Shown piece by piece: positions 5,845-9,322 of a DNA stretch of 9,322 bases; the stretch's first letter is position 1, and each line of letters opens with the position of its first letter. Source of the stretch: Alphaproteobacteria bacterium (GTDB lineage Bacteria; Pseudomonadota; Alphaproteobacteria; Rhodobacterales; Rhodobacteraceae); the NCBI GenBank assembly GCA_024277955.1, contig JAJRUE010000247.1:1-9322 (forward strand). The letters run 5' to 3'. The notes below the pieces were generated by a model, which ran no database searches, was not told the DNA's origin, and saw only the letters and a program-made list of their open reading frames with translations. The translations under genes and the position numbers were made by a program.

Positions 5845-8800
5845 AGCAGGCCCCGGATCAGGGTGCGGGCCGAGTTCGATCTGGGCACCCAGAGCCCGCG
5901 CTCGATCGCCTCTTGCAGCCGCTCGGCGATCTCTCGAAGCGCCGGGGCGTTGTGCTCGGCGATGAAGTGCCGTGTGTCCTCGTCTTCCAGGAAGGCCGCA
6001 TGCACCATGTCGAAATGGTGCGATTTAACCGCGCCGGTGGTGGCGGCAAAGGCGAACATGTAGTCCACCGTGGCGGCGATCTCGAAAGCGCCCTTGTAGC
6101 CGTGGCGCTTGACGCCGGCGATCCACTTCGGGTTGGTGACGCGGGAACGCACCACCCGGCCGATCTCGTCTTCCAGCGTGCGGATGACGGGGCGTTCGGG
6201 GCGCGAATGGTCGTTGTGGTAGACGGGGCGGTCGCGGCCCTGCAGCGTGGCGACGGCGGCGGCCGCGCCGCCCTCGAACTGGTAGTAGTCGTCGCTGTCC
6301 AGCAGGTCGTGTTCGCGGTTGTCCTGGTTCTGGACGATGGCCTCGACCTGGCCCAGCCGGGTTTCAAACGCGGCGCGGGCGCGGGTGCCTTCGCTGCCGG
6401 CGCCATAGGCGTAGCCGCCCCATTCCAGGTAGGCCTCGGCCAGGTCGGCCTTGTCGGCCCAGAGGCGCTCGTCGATCATCGCCTGCAGCCCGGCGCCATA
6501 GGCCCCCGGTTTCGAGCCGAAGACGCGGTGCTGGCCCTCGGCGCCCTCGGTGCGGGCGCGGGCGGCGGCGGGGTTGATGTCGTCGGGCTCATTCAGCGCC
6601 ATGACCGCGCGGGCGGCGCTGTCGAAAAGCGCGATCAGCTGCGGGAAGGCATCGCGGAAAAAGCCCGAGATGCGCAGGGTGACATCGACGCGCGGCCGGC
6701 CGAGCGCGGTGTGGGGGATGATCTCGAACCCGGTGACGCGGCGGTTGGCGGCGTCCCATTGCGGCTTGACGCCCATCAGCGCCAGCGCCTGGGCGATGTC
6801 GTCGCCGCCGGTGCGCATGTTGGCGGTGCCCCAGGCGGTGATCAGCATGGCGCGCGGCCAGTCGCCGTGGCTTTGCAGGTGCTTTTCGATCAGCAGGCTG
6901 GCGGATTTCCAGCCCAGCGCCCAGGCGGTGGGGGTGGGCACCGCGCGCGCATCGACGCTGAAGAAGTTGCGCCCGGTGGGGAGCGTGTCGGGCCGGCCGC
7001 GCGTTGGCGCGCCGGACGGCCCCGGGGCGACGAACCGCCCGGCAAGGGCGGCAAGCAGCCCCGCCCCCTCGGCCGGGCCGCAGGCGGCGATGGTCGGGGC
7101 CAGGTGGTCGCGTGCGTAGGAAAGGACAGCGGCGGTGGCCGGCCCCGGCGTTTCGTTATCGGGCCGCAGGTTCGCGCCCGGCCCCGAGGGGGGGCGCATT
7201 TCGCGCCCGCCCTGGGGGGCGGGGTCGGGCGCGAACCGGATCGCGGGCGATCCGGTGGGGGGCACATCCATGCCATCATCCGTTTCCGATGGCCGGGTGC
7301 CGATGGCGTTTTCCAGAAGCTGCGCCGCAAACAGTTCCAGCCGCTCCACCGTGTCGCCGGTGCTGCGCCAGCGATCACCACAGACCGCCGCCAACGCCTC
7401 GGGCCGCGGCCCTTCCCAGGGCGCGGCCATGTCGCAATCCAGCGGATCGAAGCCAAGCCCGAAATCCTCCGCCAGCGCCCGCAGCAGCGAAGCGTTATGC
7501 CCCGCCCCATCGCCGCGCGGAATGCGCAAGAGCGCCAGCAGCAGATCGCGCGCCAGCCCCCCCTCGGGCGATTGCCCGAACACGTGCAGCCCGTCGCGGA
7601 TCTGCGCCTCTTTCAACTCGCACAGATAGGCGTCCAGCCGGGCCAGGTCACTTTCCTCATCCTCGCCTGAAAGGCCCGCATCCTGGTCCAGCCCGGTCAC
7701 CGAGGTCAGCGACAGGATCTCGCGGCGCAGATGGTTCAACCGGCGCGGGTCCACCCCGGCGGCCTCGTAATATTCGTCCACCAACGCTTCCAGATCGCGC
7801 ATCGGCCCATAGCTTTCGGCGCGGGTGAGCGGCGGGGTCAGGTGGTCGATGATCACCGCCTGCGCCCGCCGCTTGGCCTGCGTCCCTTCGCCCGGATCGT
7901 TGACGATGAACGGGTAGATATGCGGCACCGGCCCCAGCACCGCCTCGGGCCAGCAGGAGGCCGACAGGCTGACGGCCTTGCCCGGCAGCCATTCCAGGTT
8001 GCCGTGCTTGCCCATGTGCACGATGGCGTCGGCCCGGTGCACATGCCGCAGCCAGAAATAGAACGCCAGGTAGTTGTGCGGCGGCACCAGGTCGGGCGAA
8101 TGATAGGTGTCGGTCGGGTCGATGTTGTAACCCCGCGCGGGCTGGATGCCGACGGCCACATTGCCGAACTGCAGGACCGACAGCTTGAAGCGGCCGCAGT
8201 CCACTTCGCCCGGCTCGAAGAACGGATCCGCCTCGGGCGGGCCCCAGCGCTCTTCGATGGCGGCGCGCAGATCGTGCGGCAGCTGGCCGTAGGAAATCTG
8301 GTAATCCGACATCATCAGCTCCACCCCGCCCCGGCGCCGGGCGCGGTCGGTCAGCCAGTTGGTCGGGCCGTCCAGAATGGCCTGCATCAGCGCGTCGGAA
8401 TCCTCGGGAATGCTGCGCAGCATGAACTCTTCGCTGCGCAGCATTTTCAGCACGTGCACGGTGGCCGCGGGGGTATCGAGCCCGACACCATTGGCCAGCC
8501 GCCCGTCCTTGTTCGGATAATTCGCCAGCACCAGCGCCACGCGCTTGTGGCCCGCGGGCGTGCGGCGCAGACGGGCCCAGGCGGCGGCGAGATCGGCGAC
8601 GAAATCCACCCGGTCGCCGCGGGCGCGATAGGTGGCGATGGGGCACTGGGTGGCCTCGTCGAAGAACGCTTCGCCCTTGAAGGATATGGCGCGGCTCAGG
8701 ATGCGCCCGTCTACCTCGGGCAGGGCCACGTTCATGGCGATATCGCGCGCCGACAGGCCGGACAGTCCGCTTTCCCATGCCTCTTCGGAAGAGGCCGACA

Positions 8801-9322
8801 GCACCACCTGGAACACCGGCGCGCCCTGGGCGCCGGGCGCGGCAAGGGGGTTCGATGCCCCCGCGCCGCGCCCCCCTTCGCCGAAGGAGCCGGTGGCAAA
8901 GGCGGTGGCGTTCAGGATCACATCGGGCGGGGTCTCGGCAAACAGCCCGTCCAGCGTCGCCGCTGAGACCGGATCCTTGAGCGAGGCGACGAAGACCGGC
9001 AGCGGGTTCAGAGAGCGCCGCAACAGCGCCCGGGTCAGCCGGTTGATCGGGTTCAGCCCCGCGCCCTGCACCAGCGCCCGGTAGAACACGATCGGCACCA
9101 CCGGCGCGCCCGGCGTCCAGTTTTCCCGGGCGGTGGCCAGATCGGCCACGCCGGCGCCGGGCCAGTAGACGCCGGCGCGCAGCAAGGGCGCGGCAGGGGG
9201 CGGTTTCTCGGTGCCTTCCAGCATGGCGCGACTGTAGGCCAGAAAGGCGCGCGCGTTGGCGGCGCCGCCTTCGACCAGGTAGGCCCAGAGCGCGTGATAA
9301 TCCCGGTCGCTGACGGTGGAAA
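5841..9322 (-). CDS. cobN: Aerobic cobaltochelatase large subunit CobN, N-terminus beyond window
   Basis: The frame is open from the window's right edge to TGA 5841-5843, giving 1159 residues. The ATG at 9224 is internal, since the sequence before it (LWAYLVEGGAANARAFLAYSRAM) is typical CobN; roughly 100 residues should be missing. CobN with CobS and CobT inserts Co2+ into hydrogenobyrinic acid a,c-diamide using ATP, in the oxygen-dependent B12 pathway. Family landmarks, numbered from the first visible residue: LPEVDGRI near 190, VHMGKHGNLEWLPGKA with Lys438-His439-Gly440, PHIYPFIVNDPGEGTQAKRRAQAVIIDH, PSGAPTRGRPDTLPTGRNFFSVDARAVPTP near 760-795, WGTANMRTGGDDIAQALAL, and the tail GLWVPRSNSAR. 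These separate it from the magnesium chelatase subunit BchH. Two stretches look inserted: a Gly/Ala-rich loop (around 8820-8890) and a Pro/Gly-rich loop, about residues 673-724. CobS and CobT are not in the window. Confidence 0.96.
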   Translation of the reverse strand, partial: STVSDRDYHALWAYLVEGGAANARAFLAYSRAMLEGTEKPPPAAPLLRAGVYWPGAGVADLATARENWTPGAPVVPIVFYRALVQGAGLNPINRLTRALLRRSLNPLPVFVASLKDPVSAATLDGLFAETPPDVILNATAFATGSFGEGGRGAGASNPLAAPGAQGAPVFQVVLSASSEEAWESGLSGLSARDIAMNVALPEVDGRILSRAISFKGEAFFDEATQCPIATYRARGDRVDFVADLAAAWARLRRTPAGHKRVALVLANYPNKDGRLANGVGLDTPAATVHVLKMLRSEEFMLRSIPEDSDALMQAILDGPTNWLTDRARRRGGVELMMSDYQISYGQLPHDLRAAIEERWGPPEADPFFEPGEVDCGRFKLSVLQFGNVAVGIQPARGYNIDPTDTYHSPDLVPPHNYLAFYFWLRHVHRADAIVHMGKHGNLEWLPGKAVSLSASCWPEAVLGPVPHIYPFIVNDPGEGTQAKRRAQAVIIDHLTPPLTRAESYGPMRDLEALVDEYYEAAGVDPRRLNHLRREILSLTSVTGLDQDAGLSGEDEESDLARLDAYLCELKEAQIRDGLHVFGQSPEGGLARDLLLALLRIPRGDGAGHNASLLRALAEDFGLGFDPLDCDMAAPWEGPRPEALAAVCGDRWRSTGDTVERLELFAAQLLENAIGTRPSETDDGMDVPPTGSPAIRFAPDPAPQGGREMRPPSGPGANLRPDNETPGPATAAVLSYARDHLAPTIAACGPAEGAGLLAALAGRFVAPGPSGAPTRGRPDTLPTGRNFFSVDARAVPTPTAWALGWKSASLLIEKHLQSHGDWPRAMLITAWGTANMRTGGDDIAQALALMGVKPQWDAANRRVTGFEIIPHTALGRPRVDVTLRISGFFRDAFPQLIALFDSAARAVMALNEPDDINPAAARARTEGAEGQHRVFGSKPGAYGAGLQAMIDERLWADKADLAEAYLEWGGYAYGAGSEGTRARAAFETRLGQVEAIVQNQDNREHDLLDSDDYYQFEGGAAAAVATLQGRDRPVYHNDHSRPERPVIRTLEDEIGRVVRSRVTNPKWIAGVKRHGYKGAFEIAATVDYMFAFAATTGAVKSHHFDMVHAAFLEDEDTRHFIAEHNAPALREIAERLQEAIERGLWVPRSNSARTLIRGLL
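7169..7256. repeat. Cluster of palindromes inside cobN
   Basis: An 18-nt inverted repeat pairs 7169-7186 with 7220-7237 (12 perfect base pairs, one G/T mismatch, then 5 more pairs). It encloses a 6-bp hairpin (7192-7197 with 7203-7208). It is followed, with slight overlap, by ACCGGATCG-CGGG-CGATCCGGT (7235-7256, 9-bp perfect stem). TTCGCGCCCG also appears as a direct repeat at 7171 and 7200. In the cobN frame this DNA encodes a Pro/Gly/Arg-rich, likely disordered segment (about residues 689-718), within what looks like an insertion relative to ordinary CobN. Confidence 0.6.

Noticed and set aside
5913..7670. A 585-codon open frame on the plus strand opposite cobN
   Set aside because: Low-complexity Gly/Ala/Arg composition and no recognisable domain; it mirrors a strongly conserved CobN sequence on the other strand.
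7731..8966. A 411-codon open frame on the plus strand opposite cobN
   Set aside because: Again an antisense by-product of GC-rich codons, with no motif or ribosome binding site.
5841..9224. Starting cobN at the ATG at 9224
   Set aside because: The frame continues upstream to the window edge with typical CobN sequence, so this ATG encodes an internal methionine.
1..9322. tRNA, rRNA, CRISPR array, insertion sequence or phage genes
   Set aside because: No clover-leaf sequence, regularly spaced repeats, transposase motifs or terminal inverted repeats with target duplications were seen.

Overview
The window is high-GC DNA, densely coding, with codon and intergenic habits typical of an alphaproteobacterium. 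The gene content and the oxygen-dependent type of cobalamin genes (cobN, cobO) suggest Rhodobacterales, probably the Roseobacter group. That placement is an inference from protein style, not a measured match. Nothing indicates a phage, plasmid, IS element, CRISPR array or RNA gene.

Layout, left to right. (1) Positions 1-778, plus strand: the C-terminal 258 residues of a DAO-type FAD-dependent oxidoreductase, followed by a strong intrinsic terminator (808-836) and a second perfect hairpin (840-859). (2) Positions 977-2650, plus strand: a stand-alone thiamine-diphosphate enzyme of the acetolactate synthase-like superfamily, substrate unknown. (3) A 40-bp convergent gap holding a 24-bp perfect palindrome and an adjoining hairpin that runs into the end of the next gene. 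(4) Positions 3850-2691, minus strand: cobO (corrinoid adenosyltransferase), then after only 2 nt an NADPH-dependent FMN reductase-family protein. (5) Positions 3951-4274, plus strand: a small lipoprotein divergent from cobO. (6) A short GC-rich motif with a T-run between convergent genes. (7) Positions 9322-4338, minus strand: a tightly overlapped unit of cobN (N-terminus beyond the window), a GNAT acetyltransferase, an NTP_transf_6-like nucleotidyltransferase and a GFA/CENP-V zinc protein.

The right two thirds is part of a late aerobic cobalamin biosynthesis locus. CobN is the large subunit of the cobaltochelatase that inserts Co2+ into hydrogenobyrinic acid a,c-diamide. CobO adenosylates the corrinoid after cobalt is reduced to Co(I). 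The FMN reductase-like protein translated with cobO is a reasonable candidate for that reduction, which is the most useful functional hypothesis here. The three small genes after cobN look co-translated with it but have no obvious cobalamin role.

Most of the window is ordinary. The observations most worth following up are the cobO-FMN reductase pair, a palindrome-rich in-frame segment inside cobN encoding an apparent 50-residue Pro/Gly-rich insertion, and the palindrome cluster at the convergent 3' ends near 2657-2701.
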